Translations under genes and position numbers: made by a program
The notes under the pieces: model-generated
The model's input: the letters and a program-made list of their open reading frames with translations, nothing else
Told to the model about the DNA's origin: nothing
Database searches by the model: none
Assembly (NCBI RefSeq): GCF_001721685.1
Contig: NZ_CP012502.1
Location: 1,426,001 to 1,490,000 of the forward strand
Length of the DNA stretch: 64,000 nucleotides
Direction: 5' to 3'
Source: Salisediminibacterium beveridgei
Lineage (GTDB): Bacteria; Bacillota; Bacilli; Bacillales; Salisediminibacteriaceae
Shown: piece after piece, positions 26,292-35,415 of the stretch
Position numbering within the stretch: position 1 is the stretch's first letter
Layout: each line of letters begins with the position of its first letter

Positions 26292-27278
26292 ATGGTGACG
26301 ATTAAAGATATTGCCAGGGAAGCGGGGGTTTCCGTTACGAGTGTTTCACGCGTGCTGAATGATCGGGGCTATCTGAGTGATGATTTGAAAAACAGTGTCT
26401 ATGAAGCAATGGAGAAATTGAATTATCTGCCCAATGAAATGGCCCGATCCCTGCAGCGTAAAAAGACGTCAGTGATAGGGTTGATCATTCCTGACGTGGC
26501 CCATCCATTCTTTTCTCAGTGGACAAAAGTGATTGAACAGGAGGCTTTCAAGCGCGGCTATAAAATCCTGCTCTGTAACAGTGATCATGATGCTGTAAAG
26601 GAACAGGAATATGTAGACATGCTTCAGGCGAGCCGTGTGGATGGACTGATCTTTGCGAGTCACACGCAAGACATCAGACATTTTGAAATGCTGGCTCAGC
26701 CCGTACTGGCTTTTGAACGGGATCTAGGACCACAGATTCCAAGAATTACTTCTGATCATCATAGTGGGGGCAAAATGGCCATTGAACACCTTTATGGTAA
26801 AGGGTGCCGGTCTATTTTGATAGCGGGTGGCCATTCGGATCTTAAGATTGCAGGAGAAGACCGTTATTCAGGTGCCATACATGCACTCGAAGACTTGGGT
26901 GTTCATTATGAATGGATTCACGGAGACTACAACACCTTAAAGCTTGAGGTATTAAGAGAGAAGATCATTCATCATTTACAGGCTGCTGAACGGCAGTTTG
27001 ACGGTATCTTTGCCGGTAGTGACGTGATTGCCGGCATGGCAGTTCAAATTGCAAAAGAAAAGGGCCTTCTTGTACCGGATGATATCAAGATCACAGGTTA
27101 TGACGGTGCGGAGTTGAGTATTTATATGCCTTGCACCATAACGACGATCTTGCAGCCGATTGATGAGATGGCGAGAACATCGGTCACGTTATTGATTGAT
27201 CAAATTGAAAATCCTGATAAACGATCAAAAAGTCCGGAACCTTTTAAAGTAAAATTGAGACAGGGAATGACGACCTGA
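26292..27278 (+). CDS. LacI family transcriptional repressor
   Basis: 328 residues: N-terminal HTH (TIKDIAREAGVSVTSVSRVLN), hinge helix (NEMARSLQRKKT) and a periplasmic-binding-type effector domain (FDGIFAGSDVIAGMAVQIAK, IKITGYDGAEL, TTILQPIDEMA). It begins 15 bases after the sucrose phosphorylase gene with SD GGAGTG. It likely represses its own operon through the palindrome at 24787-24800, released by sucrose, fructose or a phosphate ester; the effector is inferred. Confidence 0.92.
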   Translation: MVTIKDIAREAGVSVTSVSRVLNDRGYLSDDLKNSVYEAMEKLNYLPNEMARSLQRKKTSVIGLIIPDVAHPFFSQWTKVIEQEAFKRGYKILLCNSDHDAVKEQEYVDMLQASRVDGLIFASHTQDIRHFEMLAQPVLAFERDLGPQIPRITSDHHSGGKMAIEHLYGKGCRSILIAGGHSDLKIAGEDRYSGAIHALEDLGVHYEWIHGDYNTLKLEVLREKIIHHLQAAERQFDGIFAGSDVIAGMAVQIAKEKGLLVPDDIKITGYDGAELSIYMPCTITTILQPIDEMARTSVTLLIDQIENPDKRSKSPEPFKVKLRQGMTT

Positions 27279-27300
27279 TGAAAGTCAATCATTTAAAAAA

Positions 27301-27344
27301 GGTGATATCTTCCGGTGAAATCCGGAAGACATCACCTCAGTTTT
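27301..27344 (+). terminator. Terminator after the LacI regulator
   Basis: 15-base arms GGTGATATCTTCCGG / CCGGAAGACATCACC with one mismatch, followed by TCAGTTTT. It lies between converging genes and may also stop the DUF4236 gene transcript. Confidence 0.75.
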
Positions 27345-27354
27345 GATACAGAGG

Positions 27355-28602
27355 TTACGAATCGGTCGGTGAGAATGGAGTGATTTCTTTCAGGATGAAG
27401 GTCTTCGTGGCATTCATCCGGTGTTCAAAGGATTCGAGTGCCAACAGCGGGTGAAGTTGATCGAGATTCAGTTCCTGAAATCCATCACGGGTGATCATGG
27501 CACTGTAAATGTATACATCCTGATCATGACCATTTCGTTCATCGAGCTGTTGTTGATAGCCGGAGACGATTACTCGCTCGACGGTCGGCAAGTAAGCGAG
27601 AAAGTAGCTGGCTAAGTATAAGGCTGTTCCACCGGCAAGTCTAGCATAATGATCTCTTTGATCCCGTTGGGTTTTCTCGGTGATCTTCAGTTTTCCTGAT
27701 TTTAATACTTCTGCTTCTTTCACCGGAACCTTATCAGGATTTGGGAGGTCCACATCCACAAAGACAGTCTGTGCATCGACTACATCATAATCCACATCGG
27801 TTTCCAAAGGGAAATCCAGTTCATCGAGAAAGATACCAGCCCAGTCAGCCATGGCATCAGCTTGTCCTTTTCTGACTGAAGCCAATAATGTCTTGCGAAA
27901 TTTTATTTCTTCGTCCCGGTCACGAAGGGCCTCTTCGTGATCGGTCTTTTCTTGAATGAATGCCATCTGTGCATCGGCGTTAACAGCCTGATTGAGTTCT
28001 TTTTTCTTAGAAGGCAGGAGATGTATCAGTTTATCAAACCATGAGAAGTCCTGCGTTAATTCCTCTTCTCTTTCTTGCACGTACTGCTGTAAAGAAGGTT
28101 CCTCTGGTGAGTCGCCAAAGGATTCTATGAGTCTCTGATCCAGATCCGCATGGATATCATAAGCATCCTGATGAAGTTCGAGAAGCCTGGCAGTTCGTTC
28201 ATTGACTTCATCTGCCTTTGTCTGATAGATCTCTGTGATTTCCTCTTTATGTGCACGTTTTAAGGCAGTCGTTTCTTCACTGGATAACGGCGTGCCGTCC
28301 GAACGGGTGAAACGGACATCCTGGTCTTGCTCATCCCATTCAGTCAGCACAGGTTGAGAATGGGTTGGTCCCTTTTTGGATCCGGTTTTCCGATGTCCGC
28401 CCGTCCCGGATGTCCTTTTTTTATTCAGCTTTGAACGGTATGATAACCCCGTACCTGGAAGACCGGCATTGCCATAAACCCCTCTTGTTCCAACAGAAAC
28501 GGTCCCGCCGCGTTTTCCAACAGACGTACTGACCCCACGCTTACTGAGATTGACTCGAATACCTGGAGCGACACGAATCCTTCTTTGAAACCTGAAACTC
28601 AT
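27355..28602 (-). CDS. DUF4236 domain protein with charged helical extension
   Basis: 415 residues. The N-terminal 55 residues are the glycine-rich DUF4236 module (FRFQRRIRVAPGIRVNLSKR, GGTVSVGTRGVYGNAG, GTGLSYR). The rest is Glu/Asp-rich with probable coiled-coil helices at about 100-230, where the frequent EE and RDE runs lie, and a mixed C-terminal region. DUF4236 has no assigned function and is often fused to other modules. The frame opens at a GTG (28611) that touches AAGGA, so the ATG at 28602 is preferred. No signal peptide or membrane helix is seen. Confidence 0.82.
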   Translation of the reverse strand: MSFRFQRRIRVAPGIRVNLSKRGVSTSVGKRGGTVSVGTRGVYGNAGLPGTGLSYRSKLNKKRTSGTGGHRKTGSKKGPTHSQPVLTEWDEQDQDVRFTRSDGTPLSSEETTALKRAHKEEITEIYQTKADEVNERTARLLELHQDAYDIHADLDQRLIESFGDSPEEPSLQQYVQEREEELTQDFSWFDKLIHLLPSKKKELNQAVNADAQMAFIQEKTDHEEALRDRDEEIKFRKTLLASVRKGQADAMADWAGIFLDELDFPLETDVDYDVVDAQTVFVDVDLPNPDKVPVKEAEVLKSGKLKITEKTQRDQRDHYARLAGGTALYLASYFLAYLPTVERVIVSGYQQQLDERNGHDQDVYIYSAMITRDGFQELNLDQLHPLLALESFEHRMNATKTFILKEITPFSPTDS

Positions 28603-28702
28603 TTTATTCACATCCTTAAACTCGACTTAAAAGTAATATTCATTGCTATTCTGTTACTCTCATCATAAAATAGATATACATGAATGGAAAGGGATGAGGT
28701 CA

Positions 28703-29146
28703 TTGTTCCAGGATACGTTTTACTATAAGACCGACATCGACCGGCCTTTATCTGAAGTCTGGTCGTTTTTTCAGACTAATGATAACCTGGCGGCGATCAC
28801 CGGATTTCCCAAGATTCGGATCCTTGGGGATAAAGATGTGACAGAAGGTGCAACAGTTCATTTAGAGATGAATTTCTACCTGATGAAATTGGAATGGAAA
28901 GGTGAGATAACTAAAGTTGTTCCAGAAGCCTTTTTCATGGATGAAGGAACGAATTTACCTTTTCCATTTACGGCATGGCGACATGTTCATGCCTTCAAAG
29001 AAATTGATGAACAGACGACACGGATGATCGACCGGGTGGAGTTTGCAGCGAAAGTACCATCGCCATTGATTCGTTTAATGCTGAAGGGGATGTTTAAGGA
29101 CAGAGAGCGTCAGTTGGAGAAACATTTTCTGAAACAAGATGGATAG
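28703..29146 (+). CDS. SRPBCC (START-like) family protein
   Basis: About 147 residues, with the SRPBCC pattern: FYYKTDIDRPLSEVWSFFQTNDNLAAITGFP at the start, a beta-rich middle, and FTAWRHVHAFKEIDEQTTRMIDRVEF leading to a C-terminal helix. These proteins bind lipids or small hydrophobic molecules; the ligand is unknown. SD GGAAAGGG (28686-28693) abuts an ATG at 28694, so the TTG at 28703 with a 9-base spacer was chosen; the ATG remains possible. It is divergent from the DUF4236 gene. Confidence 0.72.
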   Translation: MFQDTFYYKTDIDRPLSEVWSFFQTNDNLAAITGFPKIRILGDKDVTEGATVHLEMNFYLMKLEWKGEITKVVPEAFFMDEGTNLPFPFTAWRHVHAFKEIDEQTTRMIDRVEFAAKVPSPLIRLMLKGMFKDRERQLEKHFLKQDG

Positions 29147-29191
29147 AAAACAGGCCCTTTGCTGATTTAACGACAGCAAAGGGCCTGTTTT
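29147..29191. terminator. Bidirectional terminator between the SRPBCC gene and namA
   Basis: 17-base arms AAAACAGGCCCTTTGCT / AGCAAAGGGCCTGTTTT, fully complementary and flanked by A and T runs, between converging genes. Confidence 0.9.
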
Positions 29192-29194
29192 GTA

Positions 29195-30217
29195 TTACAT
29201 CCAACCTGCGAGATATTGGCGGGGAGGTTCCACTTCTTTTGCGCCCAACGATTTTGCTGCCTCCAGAGGCCAATAAGGATTTCTGAGGAGTTCACGGCCT
29301 ATCAAAATCATATCCGCTCTCCCATTGTGAATGATCTCTTCAGCCATATGAGGATTTGTAATGAGTCCTACAGCACCGGTTAATAGACCAGCTTTTTTAC
29401 GCATGTTCTCTGCATAGGAGATCTGGTAGCCGGGATAGGTTTCTATGGCTGTCCGGACAACTCCACCTGAACTGCAGTCGATCAGATCCACTCCCAGTTC
29501 CTTGAGGAGGCGTCCGTATTCGATCAGGTCTTCGGGCTGATTTCCTTCAGGATGGTATTCGTCAGCGGAGAGCCTGACGAAAAGAGGGCCGTCCCAAACG
29601 ACTGTCACAGCTTCAGTAATTTCTTTTAAAAGACGGAACCGATTCTCTTTCGTACCGCCATAGTCATCCGTGCGATGATTTGATAGAGGGGAGAGGAACT
29701 GGTTAATTAAATAGCCATGGGCACCATGCAATTCAATTACATCGAATCCAGCAATTCGGGCTCTTTCTGCAGCTTTTTTGAAATACTGAATGAGTTCCTG
29801 GATATCATTTGCCGTCATCTCATCAGGTATGCGGTTTTCTTCATCAAAGGCAATCGCAGAGGGTGCCATTATTCGGCCGTCATAATTTGCTTTTCGTCCT
29901 GCATGTGCCAATTGAATGCCTGCCTTCGCTCCGTGATTATGAATTCCATCCGTCAGGTTCTTAAGTCCTTCAATATGATCACTGCTGTATATCCCGAGAT
30001 CCTGCGGGGATATGGCACCGTTTGCCATCACCGTTGTCGCTTCTATCATAACGAGCCCCACCTGACCCGCCGCTCTGGATTCATAGTGGTGCTGATGCCA
30101 ATGGCTGGTATGACCATCTTCCGAAAATGAAGAATACATACACATCGGAGCCATGGCAATCCGGTTTTTGAAGGTAACATTTTTGATTGTGAGTGGTGAG
30201 AATAACAAGGCGCTCAT
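29195..30217 (-). CDS. namA: NADPH dehydrogenase, old yellow enzyme (YqjM)
   Basis: FMN-dependent ene-reductase acting on alpha,beta-unsaturated carbonyls; in B. subtilis it is involved in the oxidative stress response. The 340 residues carry the YqjM-type N terminus (FKNRIAMAPMCMYS with the redox-active Cys), the substrate-binding HGAHGYLINQFLSP, and VRLSADEYHPEG. A GGAGATTTTT element precedes the ATG. It belongs to the conserved yqj backbone. Confidence 0.95.
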   Translation of the reverse strand: MSALLFSPLTIKNVTFKNRIAMAPMCMYSSFSEDGHTSHWHQHHYESRAAGQVGLVMIEATTVMANGAISPQDLGIYSSDHIEGLKNLTDGIHNHGAKAGIQLAHAGRKANYDGRIMAPSAIAFDEENRIPDEMTANDIQELIQYFKKAAERARIAGFDVIELHGAHGYLINQFLSPLSNHRTDDYGGTKENRFRLLKEITEAVTVVWDGPLFVRLSADEYHPEGNQPEDLIEYGRLLKELGVDLIDCSSGGVVRTAIETYPGYQISYAENMRKKAGLLTGAVGLITNPHMAEEIIHNGRADMILIGRELLRNPYWPLEAAKSLGAKEVEPPRQYLAGWM

Positions 30218-30268
30218 ATAAAAATCTCCTTTTTCGTCAAAATGAAATAACCGCAGAAAAACCGGGAC

Positions 30269-30751
30269 TCAGTCGTCCCGGTTACTGTCTAGATTTGAAA
30301 GTCTTCGTTGTTCATGTAAATAACCATTTAAATGTGCCAGGAGCTTACTTCTGGTAATAATCCCGTCAAAGGCGCCATTTTCGTTAACGACACAGACAAA
30401 GGGGTAGTTAATTGATACTGTCATAACCCGTTCCAAGGTGGAAGTGGTTACTACCGAAGCAACATCTTCAGTCATCATATCCCGCACGAGGAATTGGCTC
30501 AATCGTTCAGGTTCCATCCGTTCGATCCCGAGAATTTCATCCAAAATCTGTGCCTTACTGATCAGCCCACAGAGCTCATAGGATGTCGTCAGAACGGGGA
30601 TAGCAGTGTAGCCGGATTTTACAAGTACCAGTAAAGCATGCTCTAGACTGTTATCAGGCTGAACATGGGCAACATCTTCGGCGGGGATAATAAAACGTTC
30701 AATTCCGATATTGAGTAAATCCTGTTCTTTTGTGTTATGCATAGTATGCAC
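30269..30751 (-). CDS. cbpB: CBS-domain c-di-AMP-binding protein (CbpB/DarB-like)
   Basis: 160 residues with two CBS motifs (about 20-75 and 90-148). The segment EDVAHVQPDNSLEHALLVLVKSGYTAIPVL is close to YkuL/DarB of B. subtilis, a c-di-AMP sensor that controls Rel and pyruvate carboxylase. Partner proteins cannot be told from the sequence. The start is uncertain: GTG at 30751 or ATG at 30742, since the SD (GAGAGCGAG) fits both. It is a single gene on the minus strand downstream of the divergent BASS-family promoter. Confidence 0.85.
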   Translation of the reverse strand: MHTMHNTKEQDLLNIGIERFIIPAEDVAHVQPDNSLEHALLVLVKSGYTAIPVLTTSYELCGLISKAQILDEILGIERMEPERLSQFLVRDMMTEDVASVVTTSTLERVMTVSINYPFVCVVNENGAFDGIITRSKLLAHLNGYLHEQRRLSNLDSNRDD

Positions 30752-30852
30752 ACTCGCTCTCGAAGTATTTCAAAAATTTATGATAACTCAATTATAAGTT
30801 TAGTGACAAGGTTTAGAAATGTCAACTGGACTTAAAAAATGTTGAGGAATGA

Positions 30853-30904
30853 TTGACAGACGCCACATACCCATAGTAGTATAATTATATACCAGATGGG
30901 GTAT
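30853..30904 (+). promoter_or_regulatory. Promoter with CstR/CsoR-type operators
   Basis: TTGACA at 30853 and TAGTAT at 30877 (18-base spacer). A good 16-bp site ATACCA-GATG-GGGTAT (30889-30904) matches the CstR/CsoR-family form ATACCC-N4-GGGTAT with one mismatch. A second, half-conserved copy starts at ATACCC (30867-30882) between the -35 and -10 boxes. No CsoR-family gene lies in the window. Confidence 0.6.
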
Positions 30905-30928
30905 AAAACAGATCGGAGTGAAGTCGCT

Positions 30929-31921
30929 ATGCTGATGAAAATCTATCATTTCCCTCAAAAACACCTACTGCTGGTTTTACCCAGTGTTTTAATTCTCAGT
31001 TTTATAACCGGGCTCTATGTCAACACACAGGCACTGGGTCCAACCATTTTAATCGCCACGATCATTATGATTTTCGCTACAATGGTAGGTTTAAAAATTC
31101 AGGAATTGACTAAAATCCGACAGGAATCCAAATTGATCGGAGTGTCATTCTTGATCAACTTCGTATGGATTCCGCTGGTGGCGCTTGTTATTGGCATGAC
31201 GTTACTAAGCAATGATCCGTTAATGTTTGCTGGACTTGCTTTAGTGGCACTTCTTCCGACCAGCGGGATGACCATTGCCTGGACCGGTATTCAGAAAGGA
31301 AACATGCCTGCCGCTGTCAAGTTGACTGTATTCGGGCTGGTAGTGGGTTCAGTTCTGACACCTTGGTATCTGCTGATTATGGTGGGTCAGTATGTTCCGA
31401 TAAATATTATGATGACATTCCGCACGATATTTATGGTTGTATTTATTCCACTTGTTCTCGGACAAATTGTGACGCGGATCCTGTTAAAAAAATACACACA
31501 ACAGGAATTCAACAAGAAAATAAAACCAAATCTCGCGCCACTCAGCATTTGGGGACTTTTATATGTCGTTTTTGTCAGCACCAGCGCACGTGCAGAAATG
31601 CTTGTGGGAAGTCTCGACTTGATTTTGTATGCAGCTTTTGCGATCTTATTGTTCTATGCCATTAATTATACGTTTGCCACATTTATTGCTACAAAAATGT
31701 TTAACCGTAATGACGGAATTGCACTGGTAAATGGAACGGTACTTCGAAACTTATCCATTGCCATCGGTATTGCTGCTACGGCGTTTTCTGCAGAGGCTGC
31801 TATTCTTGTGACGATCGCATTCATGTTCCAATATTCGAGCATTTCGTTCTATGCGAAATATTCGGCAAAACGATGGTTCAGCCAATCCGAAAGGGAAGAG
31901 GATCAGGCATCATCCGTTTAA
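30929..31921 (+). CDS. BASS/ACR3-superfamily membrane transporter
   Basis: About 330 residues with roughly ten hydrophobic segments and the family motif GLALVALLPTSGMTIAWTG. It belongs to the bile acid:sodium symporter/arsenite transporter superfamily. The CIAMV-type cysteine that ACR3 arsenite pumps use is not present at the equivalent segment, so arsenite export is uncertain. The upstream CstR-like operators suggest a link to reactive sulfur or thiol metabolism; this is an inference. ATG 30929 has SD GGAGTG with an 8-base spacer and is preferred over the ATG at 30896, which lies inside the operator. Confidence 0.8.
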   Translation: MLMKIYHFPQKHLLLVLPSVLILSFITGLYVNTQALGPTILIATIIMIFATMVGLKIQELTKIRQESKLIGVSFLINFVWIPLVALVIGMTLLSNDPLMFAGLALVALLPTSGMTIAWTGIQKGNMPAAVKLTVFGLVVGSVLTPWYLLIMVGQYVPINIMMTFRTIFMVVFIPLVLGQIVTRILLKKYTQQEFNKKIKPNLAPLSIWGLLYVVFVSTSARAEMLVGSLDLILYAAFAILLFYAINYTFATFIATKMFNRNDGIALVNGTVLRNLSIAIGIAATAFSAEAAILVTIAFMFQYSSISFYAKYSAKRWFSQSEREEDQASSV

Positions 31922-32032
31922 AAACAATACGATGATGGGTATTTGAAAGAATAGAGTCAACAGGGACTCACTTTGGTCATACAAAGGCATAGAACCCTGA
32001 TATTTATATTTTGGTAAAGAAAGGTGATTTAC

Positions 32033-32467
32033 ATGATGATGTTTCAAATTAAAGCAAAATCAGAAGGATTGAAGGTTGAGGCTGAAGCCGGTAACCATGC
32101 ACTCGTGTTGGATGAAGGCAGTCAAATGGGTGGTAAAGATCAAGGACCCAATCCCTTGCAGACAACTCTATCAGCTTTAGCTTCTTGCGAGAATGTGACA
32201 GCGCATATGGCAGCTAAGGAAATGAATTTTGATCTCAAAGGCATTGAATTCGATATTTCCGGAAAATTTGACCCAAAAGGATTCATGGGAGATCCAAATG
32301 TGCGACCGTATTTTGAGACGGTAACCGTTAACGCAAAAGTAAGAACTTCAGAGTCTGAAGAGCGTTTGAAAGAACTGCAAGAAAGAGTGGAAGCACGCTG
32401 CCCGGTTTATACCATGATGAAAGCTGCCGATGTTGACCTTCAGGACACTTGGACAATCGAACCATGA
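32033..32467 (+). CDS. OsmC family protein (YhfA-like)
   Basis: About 144 residues of the OsmC/Ohr fold, with the glycine-rich front segment QMGGKDQGPNPLQTTLSALASCENVTAHMAAKE and the second conserved Cys in VEARCPVYTMM. OsmC proteins reduce organic hydroperoxides or act on sulfur species. It lies 111 bases downstream of the BASS-type transporter and may be cotranscribed with it. SD AAAGGTGA precedes ATG 32033 and ATG 32036; the exact start is unclear by one codon. Confidence 0.85.
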   Translation: MMMFQIKAKSEGLKVEAEAGNHALVLDEGSQMGGKDQGPNPLQTTLSALASCENVTAHMAAKEMNFDLKGIEFDISGKFDPKGFMGDPNVRPYFETVTVNAKVRTSESEERLKELQERVEARCPVYTMMKAADVDLQDTWTIEP

Positions 32468-32476
32468 TATTGATGT

Positions 32477-32514
32477 AAAAAGGAACCAGCTGACTTGCAG
32501 CTGGTTCCTTTTTT
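32477..32514. terminator. Bidirectional terminator between osmC-like gene and tnrA
   Basis: 16-base perfect arms AAAAAGGAACCAGCTG / CAGCTGGTTCCTTTTT, between converging genes. Confidence 0.9.
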
Positions 32515-32521
32515 GGTCTGA

Positions 32522-32821
32522 CTATTTCCGCATTTTGAAGGCAGCGTTCAACTGACCACGAAGCATTTTATCCCGTACATCGGATTTCTTCACTTCCTGT
32601 TTGCGAATCTCGAAGGTTTGCATACCATCTTCCATTTTATTGGCGATTTCGACGAGTCGCTCCACATCGGCAAATGAAAATTTCCGGGTACCGCCCTTAC
32701 TTCGCTCAGGAAAGACGAGTTTTCGTTCCTCATAATAGCGGATTTGTCTTTCAGACAGACCGGTTAATTCACTCATGATTCCAATACTGATCACTTTTTT
32801 GTCTTTATAATCCAGTGACAA
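32522..32821 (-). CDS. tnrA: TnrA, nitrogen-limitation MerR-family regulator
   Basis: 99 residues, very like B. subtilis Tnr[20 protein letters not shown], then [17 protein letters not shown] and [19 protein letters not shown] form the MerR winged HTH. The C-terminal tail [11 protein letters not shown] is the part that in TnrA binds feedback-inhibited glutamine synthetase. The closely related GlnR has a different tail, so TnrA is preferred. The start is TTG with SD AAAGAGG about 10 bases upstream. Confidence 0.92.
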   Translation of the reverse strand: MSLDYKDKKVISIGIMSELTGLSERQIRYYEERKLVFPERSKGGTRKFSFADVERLVEIANKMEDGMQTFEIRKQEVKKSDVRDKMLRGQLNAAFKMRK

Positions 32822-32921
32822 AGGCGATCGCCTCTTTCTCCGCTGGTTGCGATGTTTTGTTTACTATATCATGAAAGAATTTCTCTTGTGTATTTTTTGT
32901 AAGATAATCTGACGTCCGGTG

Positions 32922-33737
32922 TTATTTTTTCTGTCCCTGTTCCTGTATCATGGTCTTCATTTCCTCAATTTCGGTTCGTAAAGACCGGATTTCCGCCATT
33001 TGTTCATCACTTCTGCGAGTATTTTCCTGTTCTTTTTCTTCACCTTCGGATTTTTCTACATTGCTGACAATAACGCCGATAAACAAGTTGAAGACAACAA
33101 ATGTACCAACGAGAACAAATGAAACGAAATATATCCAGGACCACCAGATTTCTTCAAAAATCGGGCGCATGACATCACTTGCCCACGATTCCAGGGTAAC
33201 CACTTGAAACAGTGTAAGAAGAGACAACTGGAGATTGCCGAAATATTCTGGAGAAACGGTTTGAAAAAGCATGGTTCCAATCACTGCAAAAATATAAAAA
33301 ACGATTCCCATCAATAACATGATATTTCCAAGCGAAGGGATGGTTCTCAGCAGTGCGTCCACAAGTCGGCGTAAAGAGGGTATTACGGAAATTGCACGGA
33401 ATACCCGAAGCACCCTCAGAATCCTCAGAACCGTTACGAAATGGGCACCGACGAAGATATGGCCGGCACTGACGATGATAAAATCAAACCAGTTCCAACT
33501 GCTTTTAAAAAAAGAGGTAAAAGGTTTGGCTGCAATCATTCGAAGCGCAATTTCAATCGTAAAAATCCATAATAATAAAGTATCAGCGGACCAGAAGAAA
33601 GAGCGGTATTCCTGGTAGATCGTTGGGTAAGTTTCAAGACCAACAATCACAGCATTGAAGAGAATCAGGATAATGATGGTTGCTTGAAACAGCCTATGTT
33701 CTACGAACGTATGTACTTTTGAGCGGAATTCACTCAT
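32922..33737 (-). CDS. Voltage-gated sodium channel (NaChBac type)
   Basis: 271 residues, one domain of six membrane helices, forming a homotetramer. S4 carries repeated arginines (VLRILRVLRVFRAISVIPSLRR, about 104-125). The selectivity filter TLESWAS is the one of NaChBac from alkaliphilic Bacillus. The C terminus is a charged coiled coil (from about residue 230), as in NaChBac. Such channels support sodium re-entry for pH homeostasis and motility in alkaliphiles and halophiles. SD AAAGGAG precedes the ATG. Confidence 0.95.
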   Translation of the reverse strand: MSEFRSKVHTFVEHRLFQATIIILILFNAVIVGLETYPTIYQEYRSFFWSADTLLLWIFTIEIALRMIAAKPFTSFFKSSWNWFDFIIVSAGHIFVGAHFVTVLRILRVLRVFRAISVIPSLRRLVDALLRTIPSLGNIMLLMGIVFYIFAVIGTMLFQTVSPEYFGNLQLSLLTLFQVVTLESWASDVMRPIFEEIWWSWIYFVSFVLVGTFVVFNLFIGVIVSNVEKSEGEEKEQENTRRSDEQMAEIRSLRTEIEEMKTMIQEQGQKK

Positions 33738-33855
33738 GTTGAGTATCTCCTTTCAACAATATGAATCTCGTGATTTTTATTATCATTTTACATGGCAGAT
33801 TACCATTGTACATCAGGGAATGTGTTGATGAAAAAGAATATAAGTATCATAACAG

Positions 33856-33893
33856 AAAAAACCGCTGACTCCCCCTTTTACCGGGGATCAGCA
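33856..33893 (-). terminator. Terminator after the FAD oxidoreductase gene
   Basis: On the minus strand the stem GCTGATCCCC / GGGGAGTCAGC, with one bulged base, is followed by six T. Confidence 0.8.
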
Positions 33894-33906
33894 GTCAACC
33901 TGACAG

Positions 33907-35223
33907 TTAAGTCGTCTGTTTAATGACCGAATTCAATTTTAAAATACGCTGTGTACAGTCATAAGAGCTGGAGAAAGACAATTCAGAAAGCTGCCCTTTT
34001 GCTTTTGTCCAGTCTCCGGCAAAGTGTATATTTGGCATTTGCTCGAAGTGCGTTGGTAAACCATGGTGATGCATATTCCAGCGAATCGCCTGGAGTACCG
34101 GTTTTTTTGAAGCGCGGGGAATGACGAGTTCTTTTCGCCATCCTGGGAAGTGTTTGTCATAAAAAGCTTCAAATTTTTCAATGATCGCTTCATGAGCTTC
34201 CGTATCATTGACTTGATCAGGTCTGAGATACGCCACTGCTTGCAGAAGTTGACCTCCAGGAGGAGCAGCAAGAAGATCATAATAAGAAATATCCGTAATA
34301 AAGATTTGCCGGTCTTTGTCAAAGACATACGTATACTCTGTTTCGATCCTCTTTTTTAATCCAACATCATAAAACATGACAAACGTTGATTCATAATCAG
34401 TGTATTTTCTGAACTCTTTGTTAAGATGGGTATCAGTAAACAATTTTTGCAGTTGTTCCGGTGGGATGGCAAAAATGAATTCATCTGCGTTAAACTGATG
34501 ACGTTTCGCAAATGCGCTATGGACTGTTTTACCGTCTGTCTCCAGATCGGTGATTTTTGTTTTATCAAAAATATCTCCATTATTATCTTGGATGGTCCTT
34601 TTGAATTCATTGATCAGAACCTGCCATCCCCCTTGAATAAAGCTTACTGGAATATTCGTTTTAAATAACCTACGGTAATATGAAAAGAAGACATCAGAAG
34701 GAATTTGACGAGCATCACCTGCAAAGAAATTACTGTTGGCCAGATTTAACATCATATCACGGACGGCAGGGCTGATCTTATTCAACTCAATCCATTCCTG
34801 AATGGAGAGTTCGGGATCTCCTTTTTCAAATCCGAGTGTTGTAAACAGAATGTGATAAGCAAAGCGGAATTTATCCGCCCCTTTCAGCAGTTTCGTTTGC
34901 AAAAGCCCACCGAGGCTCGATGGAATCACAGTCGTTTCCTCGCCCATGTCATAGCGGGAATGCAGCTGTTGATAATCTTCCCATGTGATATCGAGATTCA
35001 TTTCTTTTTCCATTTGTGTTAAATACGATTTATCCCGTGCATAAATAGCGTGAGCCCCGAAATTAAACTGAAAGCCTTTTAATTTAATTGTCATAGCTCG
35101 TCCGCCGAGTTTCCCCCGTTCCACCAATGCAACTTTTTTACCGTGGTGGGCGAGACGAGCTGCGGCAGATAGTCCCGCTAATCCACCGCCAATGACAACT
35201 ACATCATAATGGCTGCGCTTCAT
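33907..35223 (-). CDS. FAD-dependent NAD(P)-binding oxidoreductase, phytoene-desaturase/amine-oxidase superfamily
   Basis: 438 residues. The N-terminal dinucleotide motif VVVIGGGLAGLSAAARLAHHG and the following GRAMT segment are typical of the amine oxidase/CrtN/PPOX superfamily, and the C-terminal HFAGDWTKAKGQLSELS segment closes the FAD site. Sequence features between are not specific enough to name a substrate. It is 7 kb from the carotenoid cluster and more distant from the three CrtN-like proteins than they are from one another, so a carotenoid role is not claimed. SD AGGAGG lies 8 bases before the ATG. Confidence 0.8.
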   Translation of the reverse strand: MKRSHYDVVVIGGGLAGLSAAARLAHHGKKVALVERGKLGGRAMTIKLKGFQFNFGAHAIYARDKSYLTQMEKEMNLDITWEDYQQLHSRYDMGEETTVIPSSLGGLLQTKLLKGADKFRFAYHILFTTLGFEKGDPELSIQEWIELNKISPAVRDMMLNLANSNFFAGDARQIPSDVFFSYYRRLFKTNIPVSFIQGGWQVLINEFKRTIQDNNGDIFDKTKITDLETDGKTVHSAFAKRHQFNADEFIFAIPPEQLQKLFTDTHLNKEFRKYTDYESTFVMFYDVGLKKRIETEYTYVFDKDRQIFITDISYYDLLAAPPGGQLLQAVAYLRPDQVNDTEAHEAIIEKFEAFYDKHFPGWRKELVIPRASKKPVLQAIRWNMHHHGLPTHFEQMPNIHFAGDWTKAKGQLSELSFSSSYDCTQRILKLNSVIKQTT

Positions 35224-35385
35224 AACTAGTTCCTCCTAACAATATAGTAAACTGTGATTGTAGATTCATGTTGACTGCATCAATGCCGTGTTTTTACTAC
35301 ATTTATATTGTTAATTAAGTATAGAATAAAAAAGGAAAAATGAAAAGTGACGCTCTTTAAATAACGCCAGAAGTTGCCAAAGTAA

Positions 35386-35415
35386 AAGCAGTAAAGACTA
35401 AAGTCTTTACTGCTT
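35386..35415 (-). terminator. Terminator overlapping the end of proI
   Basis: 14-base perfect arms AAGCAGTAAAGACT / AGTCTTTACTGCTT. The stop codon of proI lies within one arm, and a short T-run follows on the minus strand. Confidence 0.8.

Noticed and set aside
27421..27615. Plus-strand frame opposite the DUF4236 gene
   Set aside because: It is a shadow of the minus-strand gene, with no SD and no recognisable features.
33907..35223. A fourth carotenoid desaturase
   Set aside because: It shares the FAD superfamily fold but lacks the HPGxG-type C-terminal signature of the three CrtN-like proteins and lies far from the cluster.
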